Positions 43,298 to 52,452 of a DNA stretch of 64,000 bases are shown in pieces. The notes beneath the pieces are model-generated. The model worked only from the letters and a program-made list of their open reading frames with translations, ran no database searches and was not told the origin of the DNA. The position numbers were made by a program, and so were the translations under genes. Numbering within the stretch: position 1 is the stretch's first letter; every line of letters starts with the position of its first letter. Source of the stretch: JADKAV01 sp963818505 (GTDB taxonomy: Bacteria > Actinomycetota > Actinomycetes > S36-B12 > UBA10799); assembly GCA_963818505.1 (NCBI GenBank), contig CAWFSJ010000001.1:496001-560000 (forward strand), written 5' to 3'.

Positions 43298-44712
43298 GGG
43301 CCTACCTCGTCGAACTTGGCAGCGAGCAGATCCAGAACTTCCGGCACGAGCAGGCTGATGTCGCCCGCGCCCAGAGTCATGATGATGTCCCCGGGCTCGG
43401 CGCCTGCGGCCAAGTGGCCAGCGACCGCGGACCACGAGGGTTCGAACACGACTTGGGCCGACTCCAGTGGTACCGCATTGGCCATACCCTGCCCACTGGC
43501 CCCTGGAATCGGGACCTCGCCGGGCGCGAACACCTCGAGCACCACAACGAAGTCGGCCAGGCCCAGCGCTTGACCGAATTCGGTGAGGTACATCGCTGTG
43601 CGGTAGTAGTGGTGCGCCTGGAAGGCGACGCGGATCTGACCCTCTCCGACCACCGCCCGGGCCGCCCGCAGAGTGGCGGCGATCTCCGTCGGGTGATGTG
43701 CGTAGTCATCGAACACGCGTACCCCGGCAATCTCCCCGCGGTACTCGAACCGGCGTCGGGTCCCCAGGAACTGGCCCACCCCGGAGACGATCTGCGCCGC
43801 GGGTAAACCCAGACCCACCGCAGCAACCATCGCGGCGGTGGCGTTGCGAACATTGTGAATCCCCGCCACGCCCACCGAACACGCTATGTCGTCGAAGCCC
43901 GCACCACTGACTCGGAAGTCCGAACCCGAGGCGCTCAAGTCGTCGACGGTGATCCGGTAGTCACTCTCGGGGGCCGTCCCGTACGTTCGGATGTCGGCAC
44001 CCGCCGAACGCGCCGCAGCAGCCAGGGCAGCTGCTCCTGGGTCGTCCTGGCACATCACCACGTAACCCCCACGTCCGGCGATGCCCATCACAAAGTCGTG
44101 GAAGCCGGCGTTCATGGCCTCAGCGGTGCCCCAGTAGTTCAGGTGGTCCGGTTCGATGTTGGTGACGATGCCGACGCGGGCGTCCAGGCGCAGGAAGGAG
44201 CCGTCGCTCTCGTCGGCCTCGACCACGAAGGCCTGGCCCGTGCCCAGGTGTGCGTTAGAACCTGAGTCGTTGAGTTCACTGCCGATCGCGAACGACGGAT
44301 CCTGGCCACACGCTTGCAGGACCACCGTCAAGATCGAGGTCGTCGTCGTCTTGCCATGTGTGCCGGCAACAGCCAGCACATCCTTGCCGGTCATGGTCAT
44401 CGCCAGGGCCACGGATCGGTGGATCACCGGGATGCCACGTTCGCGAGCCGCGACCACCTCCACATTGGAGTCTGCGATGGCCGTGGAGACGATCACAGAC
44501 TGCACATCACCGACATTGGAAGGGTCATGACCCACTGCGCATTGCGCACCAAGGGCTCGCAGTGCGGCGAGCCGGCGGGAGTCCTTCGCGTCCGAACCGC
44601 TCACCTCGACCCCACCCGCAAGCAGCAACCGAGCCAGTGCGCTCATCCCCGCGCCACCGATCCCCACGATGTGGGCCGACTCACCGATGCGTGCAACAGG
44701 CTGTTCGCTCAC
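43294..44712 (-). CDS. murC: UDP-N-acetylmuramate--L-alanine ligase MurC
   Basis: Adds L-Ala to UDP-MurNAc. The 472-residue Mur ligase has an N-terminal Rossmann part (VGIGGAGMSALARLLLAGGVEVSGSDAKDS), ATP loop GTHGKTTTTS, EADESDGSFL, NIEPDHLNYWG and DDYAHHPTEIAATL, all typical of MurC. It overlaps murG and ftsQ by 4 nt each. Confidence 0.97.
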   Translation of the reverse strand: MSEQPVARIGESAHIVGIGGAGMSALARLLLAGGVEVSGSDAKDSRRLAALRALGAQCAVGHDPSNVGDVQSVIVSTAIADSNVEVVAARERGIPVIHRSVALAMTMTGKDVLAVAGTHGKTTTTSILTVVLQACGQDPSFAIGSELNDSGSNAHLGTGQAFVVEADESDGSFLRLDARVGIVTNIEPDHLNYWGTAEAMNAGFHDFVMGIAGRGGYVVMCQDDPGAAALAAAARSAGADIRTYGTAPESDYRITVDDLSASGSDFRVSGAGFDDIACSVGVAGIHNVRNATAAMVAAVGLGLPAAQIVSGVGQFLGTRRRFEYRGEIAGVRVFDDYAHHPTEIAATLRAARAVVGEGQIRVAFQAHHYYRTAMYLTEFGQALGLADFVVVLEVFAPGEVPIPGASGQGMANAVPLESAQVVFEPSWSAVAGHLAAGAEPGDIIMTLGAGDISLLVPEVLDLLAAKFDEVGP

Positions 44713-45782
44713 ACTTGCCCCTTCGCAGCGGCCGCGAACACCATGTCCGCCAACCGGGACGCAGCATCGCGTACCCCGTGTGCGGCAGCGTTGCGTGACA
44801 TCTGTTCCAGTCTGCCTGCCGAGGTGATGACCGGCAGCACAGCCCCGGCCAGCGTGTCGCCTGTGAGTTCGGCGTCGGCTATGAGAAGACCGCCGTCAGC
44901 GTCCACGACGGGCGCGGCGTTGAAACGCTGCTCCCCATTGCCGATGGGAAGCGGCACGTACACCGCGGGCAGGCCCACCGCCGCCAACTCCGCACAGGTC
45001 ATGGCCCCTGCCCGGCACACGGCCATGTCGGCGGCGGCATATGCGTCGTCCATGCCATCGATGTAGTCCACGCCGTGGTAGCCCTCGACATCGGCTACAG
45101 ATACCACCTGGTCGGCGTTCTTGGGCCCGTAAGCGTGCAGAATCTGAAGGCCGGCAGCCGTCAGGGCAGGCACGGCTGCCACCGTGGCAGCGTTCAGGGA
45201 TCGCGCACCTTGCGAGCCACCGAACACCAGTAGGCACGGCCGGTCCTCATGCAGCGACCAACGTCGCCGGGCCGAACCTTGGCGCGAAGAGCGGTCGAGG
45301 TGGGCGATGGTGTCGCGCAGGGGGATCCCTATGCGAACCGCGCCGGGCAGGCTCCCGGACGTGGCCTCGGCGACAAAGGGCGTGAACCGACGACCGATCT
45401 TGTTGGCCAGACCGGCCTTCGCGTTGGCTTCGTGGACCACGATCGGCACCCGACCACGTGCGGCCAAGTAGGCCGGCAGAGCGACAAAACCCCCAAAACC
45501 GACCAGCACGTCGGCGCCACGCTCTTCGAGGACGTCGCGGCTGCGGCGCACTGCGCTGCGCAGTCGTGATGGCAGGGTGAACAGATCCCCTGACGGCCGG
45601 CGCGGCAAGGGAACGCGTGGGATGAGGTCGAGTTCGTACCCGCGCGCCGGAACCAGCCTGGTCTCCAGACCTTCGGCGGTACCCAGTGCGGTCACCACCG
45701 CATCGGGGTCGGCGCCAAGAACCGCATCAGCGAGGTTGAGCGCAGGTTCTACATGACCGGCGGTCCCGCCGCCTGCCACCAC
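44709..45782 (-). CDS. murG: UDP-N-acetylglucosamine--MurNAc-pentapeptide transferase MurG
   Basis: Converts lipid I to lipid II at the inner membrane face. The 357-residue GT-B protein has GGGTAGHVEPAL at the very N-terminus, VHEANAKAGLANKIG, FGGSQGARSLN and a C-terminal UDP-GlcNAc site. With the GTG at 45782 the first strand is shorter than usual (MVAGGGT); an upstream in-frame CTG at 45791 (LRVVVAGGGT) would restore the normal N-terminus, so the start may be the rare CTG. It lies 17 nt or less after the ftsW stop. Confidence 0.96.
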   Translation of the reverse strand: MVAGGGTAGHVEPALNLADAVLGADPDAVVTALGTAEGLETRLVPARGYELDLIPRVPLPRRPSGDLFTLPSRLRSAVRRSRDVLEERGADVLVGFGGFVALPAYLAARGRVPIVVHEANAKAGLANKIGRRFTPFVAEATSGSLPGAVRIGIPLRDTIAHLDRSSRQGSARRRWSLHEDRPCLLVFGGSQGARSLNAATVAAVPALTAAGLQILHAYGPKNADQVVSVADVEGYHGVDYIDGMDDAYAAADMAVCRAGAMTCAELAAVGLPAVYVPLPIGNGEQRFNAAPVVDADGGLLIADAELTGDTLAGAVLPVITSAGRLEQMSRNAAAHGVRDAASRLADMVFAAAAKGQV

Positions 45783-45799
45783 GACCCGCAGTCCCGGAC

Positions 45800-47077
45800 T
45801 CAGTGGTACCCCCGACGCCTCAACAGGCGCGTGCGGGCGTCACCCCGACGCGAACGAAGCGCTGTGGCAGCGTGCGGCTCTGCGCGAGCGAAGGCCAACA
45901 ACACTCCGATTGCGCACAGGCACATCAACAATGACGAGCCCCCGTAGGAGACCATGGGCAGCGGCAGTCCGGTGATGGGCAGCAGTCCGAGTACCGCCCC
46001 GATGTTGACGATCGCCTGCCCGACGATCCAGGCGAGAATGCCTCCGGTCGCCAGCTTGACGAAGAGGTCGTCGGAGTTGCGTGCCACCCGCACTGCCACG
46101 ATCGCGATGATCGCGAACATGCCCAGAACACTGATCGTGCCGATCAACCCGAGTTCCTCACCGACCACGGCGAAGATGAAGTCGGTGTGGGCTTCGGGCA
46201 GGCCACCCCATTTCTCACGACTGGCTCCCAGTCCTGTGCCGAACAGGCCACCGGTGGACAGCCCATACTGACCATGGATTATCTGGTAGCCCGCACCGCT
46301 GGGGTCGGACGCGGGATCCAGCCATGTGCGGAATCTCTGCATCCGGTAGGCGACTGTCACCGACGCCAGCGCCACCAGCGCCAGAAGACCCGCGAACGCA
46401 ACACCGAAGACCCGCGCAGGGGCACCCACGACGAACAGCAGGCTGGCCAGGATCGGGAACATCACGATGGTCGTGCCGAGGTCGCCCTCCATGACGATGA
46501 GCACGACGATCGCGCCCCACACCGGGATGAGGGGTATGAGCAGATGGCGCCACTCGTGGATCACTTTGCGTTTGCGGGTGAGCAGGTCGGCGCCCCACAC
46601 GATGATCGCCAACTTCGCCAGTTCACTGGGTTGGAACTGGAAGGGACCGCCGAAACTGATCCAGTTCCTCTGCCCGAACACCGACACCCCGATGCCGGGG
46701 ACGAAGACGAGCAACAGCCCGACGAAGGCGGCGATCAGCAGGAAGGGTGCGGCTCGCCGGATGCCGGCCACCGAGGACCGTGAGATGAGGACCATCGCGG
46801 CCAGGCCCAGGCCGGCGAACATCAACTGCTTCTGGGTGACGGTCAGTCCAACCCCGTCACCGGCCGCGTAGGTCACGACGTTGCTCGCAGAGAAGACCAT
46901 GATGATGCCCAGTACCAGCAACAGCATCGTCGTACTGAGCAGGAGAGCGTAGTTGGCCAGTGGGTGGTTCCACCAGCGCCGCAGCGTCTCGCCACCGGGC
47001 ACCAGGTGCCACGCCCCGGGGGCTGCGGCAGCTGTCGGACGCGGGTTCCTGGACGTGCGCTCGGTCGCCGACATCAT
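45800..47077 (-). CDS. ftsW: Lipid II glycosyltransferase FtsW (SEDS family)
   Basis: Division-specific peptidoglycan polymerase that works with FtsI. The 425-residue protein has about ten membrane segments. SEDS hallmarks: NWISFGGPFQFQPSELAKLAIIVW, MEGDLGTTIV, GGLFGTGLGASREKWGGLPEAHTDFIFAVVGEELGLIG, GLPLPMVSYGGSSL. The ATG at 47077 overlaps the murD stop (ATGA). Hydrophilic N- and C-terminal tails (C-terminal RRGDARTRLLRRRGYH) are cytoplasmic and may contact FtsZ. Confidence 0.96.
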   Translation of the reverse strand: MMSATERTSRNPRPTAAAAPGAWHLVPGGETLRRWWNHPLANYALLLSTTMLLLVLGIIMVFSASNVVTYAAGDGVGLTVTQKQLMFAGLGLAAMVLISRSSVAGIRRAAPFLLIAAFVGLLLVFVPGIGVSVFGQRNWISFGGPFQFQPSELAKLAIIVWGADLLTRKRKVIHEWRHLLIPLIPVWGAIVVLIVMEGDLGTTIVMFPILASLLFVVGAPARVFGVAFAGLLALVALASVTVAYRMQRFRTWLDPASDPSGAGYQIIHGQYGLSTGGLFGTGLGASREKWGGLPEAHTDFIFAVVGEELGLIGTISVLGMFAIIAIVAVRVARNSDDLFVKLATGGILAWIVGQAIVNIGAVLGLLPITGLPLPMVSYGGSSLLMCLCAIGVLLAFARAEPHAATALRSRRGDARTRLLRRRGYH

Positions 47078-48513
47078 TCGTTCCCGAGTTCGGCAACCGC
47101 CGATGCGAACGCCCGGCCGCGTTGCGCGTAATCGGTGAACATGTCCCAAGAGGCACACCCGGGCGCCAGAAGTACGGTGTCCCCGGCGCTTGCCAGTCGC
47201 GCTGCCGTGCGCACCACTTGTTGCATTGCACCAGTGTCCGTGGCGCTCACCTCTTCGACAGGTACATCCGGGGCGTGTCGCCGCAGTGCCTCCCGGATGA
47301 TCTCCCGATCAGTGCCCAGCAGCACAACCGCTCTCAACCGCTGCGCGTGGCGTTGTACCAGATCGTCGAATGTCTGACCTTTGGCCAGGCCGCCCGCGAT
47401 CCACACGACAGGGTCATAGGCCCGCAACGACATGTCGGCAGCGTGCGCGTTCGTCGCTTTGGAATCGTCGATGTAGAGCACCTCGTCGACCCGTCCGACC
47501 TCGGCGATGCGGTGTGCGGCCGGGGTGAACGTCCGCAGTCCGTCGCGCACATGCCGCGGGTCCACTCCGAAGGAACGGGCCAGGGCGGCGGCGGCCAGCG
47601 CGTTCGCGATCTGGTGCGGAACCGCAGGTCGCACGTCGGCCAGCGTCGCCAGTTCCAGGGCGTGGGTGTCGCGTTGGTCCAGGAAAGCCCGGTCGGCGAG
47701 GATGTCGTCGACCACACCCACCTCGGACCTTCCGGGAATCCCGAGAGTGAAGCCGATAGCGCGGCAACCCTCGACGACCTCGGCCTGCTCGACCATCTCC
47801 ATCGTGACCGGATCTTGGCTGTTGTAGACACAGGCGACCTGTGTCCGTTCGTAGACGCGAGCCTTCGCTTGGCGGTAGGAGTCGAAGGAACCGAAGAAGT
47901 CCACATGGTCCTCGGCGACGTTGAGGCACGCCGCCGAATAGGGGGACACGGTGTGGATGAACGGCAATTGCGGCGCGCCCACCTCGACCGCGAGGACATC
48001 GTGAGGTTGCGGGTCCATCACGGTGGCCACCAGGCTCACCCCGATGTTGCCGACGGCGTCCGTGCGCAGCCCGGCAGCGCGCAGCATGGACGCAAGCATC
48101 AACGTGGTTGTCGTCTTGCCGTTGGTCCCTGTGACGAACAACCACGGCGCTCCGGCGGGATCGCGTACCCGCCACGCCAGTTCTAGCTCACCCCAGACCG
48201 GCATTCCCACGCTCTGGGCGGCACGGATGACCGGCGCACCGGGCGGCAGCCCCGGCGACACCACCAGCAGGTCCGCGTCGGGAAGTGTCTGCCCGTCACC
48301 CAGGACGACCCGCGCGCCGAGGACTTCCAGTATCTGGGCCTTGTTCTGCTGGTCGGGGCCCTGCTTGTCATCGATGACCACAACGTCGGCGCCGCGCTCA
48401 AGGGCAGCGTCGGCACAGGAGAAGCCAGCTATCCCGATACCCGCGACGACGATCCGCAAGCCCGACCAGTCGCTTTGACCGGGCTCGGGCAGGGCCGTCA
48501 CAGCCTGATCCAT
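47074..48513 (-). CDS. murD: UDP-N-acetylmuramoylalanine--D-glutamate ligase MurD
   Basis: Adds D-Glu to UDP-MurNAc-L-Ala. The 479-residue Mur ligase shows VAGIGIAGFSCADAALERGADVVVIDD, FVTGTNGKTTTT, NVAEDHVDFFGSF, and DDSKATNAHAADMSL, then a C-terminal Rossmann domain with LLAPGCASWDMFTDYAQRGRAF. The last motif is diagnostic for MurD. It overlaps mraY by 16 nt and ftsW by 4 nt. Confidence 0.97.
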   Translation of the reverse strand: MDQAVTALPEPGQSDWSGLRIVVAGIGIAGFSCADAALERGADVVVIDDKQGPDQQNKAQILEVLGARVVLGDGQTLPDADLLVVSPGLPPGAPVIRAAQSVGMPVWGELELAWRVRDPAGAPWLFVTGTNGKTTTTLMLASMLRAAGLRTDAVGNIGVSLVATVMDPQPHDVLAVEVGAPQLPFIHTVSPYSAACLNVAEDHVDFFGSFDSYRQAKARVYERTQVACVYNSQDPVTMEMVEQAEVVEGCRAIGFTLGIPGRSEVGVVDDILADRAFLDQRDTHALELATLADVRPAVPHQIANALAAAALARSFGVDPRHVRDGLRTFTPAAHRIAEVGRVDEVLYIDDSKATNAHAADMSLRAYDPVVWIAGGLAKGQTFDDLVQRHAQRLRAVVLLGTDREIIREALRRHAPDVPVEEVSATDTGAMQQVVRTAARLASAGDTVLLAPGCASWDMFTDYAQRGRAFASAVAELGNE

Positions 48514-49565
48514 TCGGCGTAGAACAGCGACAGGGCCGCCGCCACGAACAGGGCCTGGATGATCCAGAAACGCACAACGATCGTCACCTCACCCCACCCC
48601 TTCATCTCGAAATGATGATGCAGTGGAGCCATTCGGAACATCCGTTTACCCGTGAGTTTGAAACTGCCTACCTGGCCGATGACTGACAGCGCGATGATCA
48701 CGAACAGTCCCGCCATAAGCGGTAGTAACAGTTCGGTGCGGCTGAGCACGGCCAGTGCGGCGATACCTCCGCCCAGGGCCAGGGAACCGGTGTCACCCAT
48801 GAAGATCTGCGCCGGTGAGGCGTTCCACCACAGGAATCCGACGCACGCCCCAGCCATTGCCGCTGCGACCACTGCGAGGTCCAGTGGATCCCGTACGTCA
48901 TAGCAGCGCACGAACCTGCCGAAGGAGCAGTTCTGCCCGTACTGCCAGACACCGAGCAACGTGTAGGCCATGAAGGTGATAGCACTTGCACCGGCGGCCA
49001 AACCGTCCAGGCCATCGGTGAGATTGACCGCGTTCGTGGCCGCCGTGATGAGCAACCAGATCCACACGAGCAGCAAAGCCGTGGGAAGCACGATCGGGGT
49101 GTCGCGCACCAGCGAGATCGCGTTGGATGCAGGCGTGCGCCCATACTCGTCGGGCCACAACGTCGTGCCGTAGGCGAAGGTCAGCGCGACCACAGCCTGC
49201 CCGATGAGCTTGGTCCGGGCCCGAATGCCGGTCGACCGCTGCTTGAAGATCTTGAGGTAGTCGTCGGCCATTCCCACCAGACCCAGTCCCACGATCAGGT
49301 ACATCGCGAGCAGACCGGAGGCCGACGGGACTTGCCATGCGTAGAGGTGCGAGACGGCATAGCCCAGCACCAACGCGATGAGAATCGCCAGGCCGCCCAT
49401 CGACGGGGTGCCCCGCTTGGCTTCATGCTCGGGATACGGAACACCCTCGGTCGACACGCGGATAGCCTGCGAGTACCCGTGGCGCAGGAGCAGTTTGATC
49501 AGCAGTGGGGTTCCGAGCAAGGTGACGAGCAATGCGATCAGCCCGGCGATGACGACCAGTTTCAC
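48498..49565 (-). CDS. mraY: Phospho-N-acetylmuramoyl-pentapeptide-transferase MraY
   Basis: Membrane enzyme that makes lipid I from UDP-MurNAc-pentapeptide and undecaprenyl phosphate. The 355-residue protein has ten hydrophobic segments and the motifs GMADDYLKIF (Asp pair), NLTDGLDGLA with the Mg-binding Asp, and MAPLHHHFEMKGW with the triple His. KRGTPSMGG is also present. It overlaps murF by 4 nt. Confidence 0.97.
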   Translation of the reverse strand: MKLVVIAGLIALLVTLLGTPLLIKLLLRHGYSQAIRVSTEGVPYPEHEAKRGTPSMGGLAILIALVLGYAVSHLYAWQVPSASGLLAMYLIVGLGLVGMADDYLKIFKQRSTGIRARTKLIGQAVVALTFAYGTTLWPDEYGRTPASNAISLVRDTPIVLPTALLLVWIWLLITAATNAVNLTDGLDGLAAGASAITFMAYTLLGVWQYGQNCSFGRFVRCYDVRDPLDLAVVAAAMAGACVGFLWWNASPAQIFMGDTGSLALGGGIAALAVLSRTELLLPLMAGLFVIIALSVIGQVGSFKLTGKRMFRMAPLHHHFEMKGWGEVTIVVRFWIIQALFVAAALSLFYAEWIRL

Positions 49566-50938
49566 GAGTCGTCCTCCAGAAGTGCCGAGGCCACGTGTTC
49601 CAGACCGACCGCTCGCGAGGCCTTCACAAGGACCACATCGCCTGGTTGCACCTGCTCGCGCAGGACCGCGATCGCCTCATCGACATCTGCCACGGCCATG
49701 GACTCCCTGCCCCAGGAGCCCTCGTGTGCCGCCCCCATGTGGATGAGACGGGCGGCCGGACCCACCGCGATGAGCCGGGAGATGTTCAAGCGCACGCACA
49801 GCCGGCCGATCGCGTCGTGCTCTGCTGCGGAGGTCGGACCCAATTCGCGCATCTCCCCCAGGACGGCCCAGGTTGTATGTCCACGGCCCATGGACGCAAG
49901 AGCGCGCAGTCCGGCAGCCATCGATTCGGGGTTCGCGTTGTAGGCGTCGTTGATCACGACGACTCCGTCAGAACGCTCATGGACCTCCATGCGCCACCGA
50001 CTGTCCAACCGGACTCCCTGCAGACCTTGAGCTGCAGCCTGGAAGTCGAGCCCCAGAGCAACCGCCGCGGCCACCGCTGCGGCCATGTTCAAAGCCTGGT
50101 GCTCACCGTGCACCGCGGGCACCACCTTCACCACTGCGCCGTCGTGGGCCAACGTCACGTGTGGGACCCCGTCCACGAGGTCCAGCGCAGTGATGCGCAC
50201 CTGAGCCTGGGCCGACTGGCCGAAAGTGACAACCCGGCCCGGGGCCTTCGCTGACATCGCGAGCACCCGCGGGTCGTCGGCGTTGAGCACGGCGACCCCG
50301 TCTGGAGCAAGTGCTGCGACGATCTCTGACTTGGCTTCGGCTATGCCGTCCTGACTGCCGAACTCGCTCAAGTGGGCATGGCCGACGTTGAGCGCCATGG
50401 CGACGTCTGGCGGGGCGATGCCGCACAGATAGGCGATGTGACCGGTTCCGCGCGCACCCATCTCCGCGACGAGGTACCTCGTTTCCAAGGTGACCTCGAA
50501 GACGGTTCGTGGCAGGCCGAGTTCGTTGTTGAACGAACCCTGCGGAGCCACTGTCGCTGCGAACCCGGACAGCAGTACCCGTAGGAGGTCCTTGGTGCTG
50601 GTCTTGCCGGACGAACCGGTCAGCGCCACGACCTTGAGGTCCGGGCAACCATCGATCACGGCTCGAGCGAGCCGGCCAGCCGCGACCACCGTGTCCTCGA
50701 CCTCGACGCGGGGTCCAGCGGTCGGCTTGCTCACCAGCGCCGCGAGGGCACCGGCTTCCAAGGCCGCCTGCACGTGATCGTGGCCGTCGTGGGTCTCACC
50801 GACGACCGCCACGAACAGGCTGTCATTCTGGATCGCCCGCGAGTCCGTGCAGACTGCGCCGATCACAGTTGACGGGTCGACGTCCTGGCACTGCCCGCCC
50901 ACCGCCTCGGCTACTTGGGCAAGCGTCATCGGGATCAT
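49562..50938 (-). CDS. murF: UDP-N-acetylmuramoyl-tripeptide--D-alanyl-D-alanine ligase MurF
   Basis: Adds D-Ala-D-Ala to the UDP-MurNAc-tripeptide. The 458-residue Mur ligase has ATP loop TGSSGKTSTKDLL, PQGSFNNELGLPRTVFEV, EMGARGTGHIAYL, NVGHAHLSEFGS, and INDAYNANPESMAAGLRAL. NELG and DAYNANP are MurF-specific. It overlaps murE and mraY by 4 nt each. Confidence 0.97.
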   Translation of the reverse strand: MIPMTLAQVAEAVGGQCQDVDPSTVIGAVCTDSRAIQNDSLFVAVVGETHDGHDHVQAALEAGALAALVSKPTAGPRVEVEDTVVAAGRLARAVIDGCPDLKVVALTGSSGKTSTKDLLRVLLSGFAATVAPQGSFNNELGLPRTVFEVTLETRYLVAEMGARGTGHIAYLCGIAPPDVAMALNVGHAHLSEFGSQDGIAEAKSEIVAALAPDGVAVLNADDPRVLAMSAKAPGRVVTFGQSAQAQVRITALDLVDGVPHVTLAHDGAVVKVVPAVHGEHQALNMAAAVAAAVALGLDFQAAAQGLQGVRLDSRWRMEVHERSDGVVVINDAYNANPESMAAGLRALASMGRGHTTWAVLGEMRELGPTSAAEHDAIGRLCVRLNISRLIAVGPAARLIHMGAAHEGSWGRESMAVADVDEAIAVLREQVQPGDVVLVKASRAVGLEHVASALLEDDS

Positions 50939-52452
50939 CTGGTACTCCCCAGGGCATCGCGGGCAACGCGGCGATCATCGAAGTCGTGGATCACACCAGC
51001 CACCTCCTGGCCGGCTTCATGACCCTTGCCAAGGATCATGACGCAGTCGTGCGGCCCAGCTGCCGCGATGGCGTCGTGGATCGCGGTGCCACGATCGCCC
51101 TCTTCGCGCACGTGCGCCCCGCCGACCGCACGGGCACCTTCGAGAACCGCAGCTCTGATGGCAGCCGGGTCCTCTGACCGAGGGTTGTCGTCGGTGACGA
51201 TGAGATGGTCTGCGTGCTGCGCGGCAATCCTGCCCATCACCGGCCGCTTCTGCGAATCCCGGTCTCCTCCACAACCCAGCACACACCAGATTTTGCCTTG
51301 TGTGAGCGGGCGAACTGACGACAGCGCCCTCTCAACGGCATCTGGGGTGTGTGCGTAGTCGACGATCACGGCCGGTTCGTCCGGATTGTCCGATGTGACG
51401 ACCTCCATCCGGCCTGGAACGCCGCCGAACGCGCTCACCGCCTGCGCCGCGTCCAACGCGTCAAACCCCGACGTGGTCAGAACCGCCACGGCGCATAGGG
51501 CGTTGGCCACGTTGAACGTTCCGGGCGAGCCGACTCGGACCTGCACAGTGCCCTCTGGGTGGGTCGCTCTGAAACGGGAACCTCGGGCCTGCGCCACGAT
51601 CTCGGTCGCCGTCCAGTCCGCGTCGGCGGCCAAACCGTAGGTCAGCACGGGAACCTCTGCGGTTCTGGCCAACTCACGGCCCCAGTCGTCATCGACATTG
51701 ACCACACCGCGCCTGCAGTGCTCCTTGGTGAACAAGGACGCTTTCGCCTCGAAGTACTCACGCATGGAGGGGTGGAAGTCCAAGTGGTCGGGGCTGAGGT
51801 TGGTGAAGGCTGCGACATCGAACACAAGAGCATCTACCCGGCCAAGAGCCAACGCATGGCTGGAGACCTCCATCGCCACCGTGTCCATCCCTGCTTCAAC
51901 CATGATCGACAACAGTGCCTGGACATCGGGAGCCTCAGGTGTGGTGCGCACAGTCGGCAGCCGACGAGAACCAACGAAAGTGCCTGTTGTCCCGATCAAG
52001 CCCGACCGCAGGCCCAGGGCCTGCAAGGCGGCGGCCAGCATGTACGTGACGGTGGTCTTGCCGTTGGTTCCGGTGATTCCGAAGGTTCGAAGGGAGTGCG
52101 CGGGGAAGCCATAAACGAGAGCACTGACGGCACCGAGCACCGCTCGCGGATCCGGACACACCAGCACCGGGACCGGCAGAGCGGAGGCATACGACAGACC
52201 ATCTTGGTCGGTCAACACGGCGGCAGCACCGGCCGAGACCGCATCTGCGGCGAAGCGGGCACCATGGGTGCGAGCCCCGGGCAGCGCAGCATAAAGGTCG
52301 CCGGGGTGCACGCTCGCCGAGCTGAGCGTGACACCGGTGACCTGCCCGGCAACCTCGTCGATCCCCAGCAACTGGCAGATCTGCGGCACACCGACCGGCG
52401 CAGTCGGCTCTCGTTGGAAGACTCCGCCGGCGTCAGTCACGGCCGGATTCAC
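50935..52452 (-). CDS. murE: UDP-N-acetylmuramoyl-L-alanyl-D-glutamate--2,6-diaminopimelate ligase MurE
   Basis: Adds the third stem residue. The 505-residue Mur ligase has GTNGKTTVTYML, TTPEAPDVQ, NLSPDHLDFHPSM, VDYAHTPDAVERAL and, near residue 418, DNPRSEDPAAI. The Asn-Pro-Arg in DNPR is the known meso-diaminopimelate selectivity motif (L-Lys enzymes carry a different sequence). Together with dapA it implies meso-DAP peptidoglycan. It overlaps ftsI by 4 nt. Confidence 0.97.
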   Translation of the reverse strand: MNPAVTDAGGVFQREPTAPVGVPQICQLLGIDEVAGQVTGVTLSSASVHPGDLYAALPGARTHGARFAADAVSAGAAAVLTDQDGLSYASALPVPVLVCPDPRAVLGAVSALVYGFPAHSLRTFGITGTNGKTTVTYMLAAALQALGLRSGLIGTTGTFVGSRRLPTVRTTPEAPDVQALLSIMVEAGMDTVAMEVSSHALALGRVDALVFDVAAFTNLSPDHLDFHPSMREYFEAKASLFTKEHCRRGVVNVDDDWGRELARTAEVPVLTYGLAADADWTATEIVAQARGSRFRATHPEGTVQVRVGSPGTFNVANALCAVAVLTTSGFDALDAAQAVSAFGGVPGRMEVVTSDNPDEPAVIVDYAHTPDAVERALSSVRPLTQGKIWCVLGCGGDRDSQKRPVMGRIAAQHADHLIVTDDNPRSEDPAAIRAAVLEGARAVGGAHVREEGDRGTAIHDAIAAAGPHDCVMILGKGHEAGQEVAGVIHDFDDRRVARDALGSTR

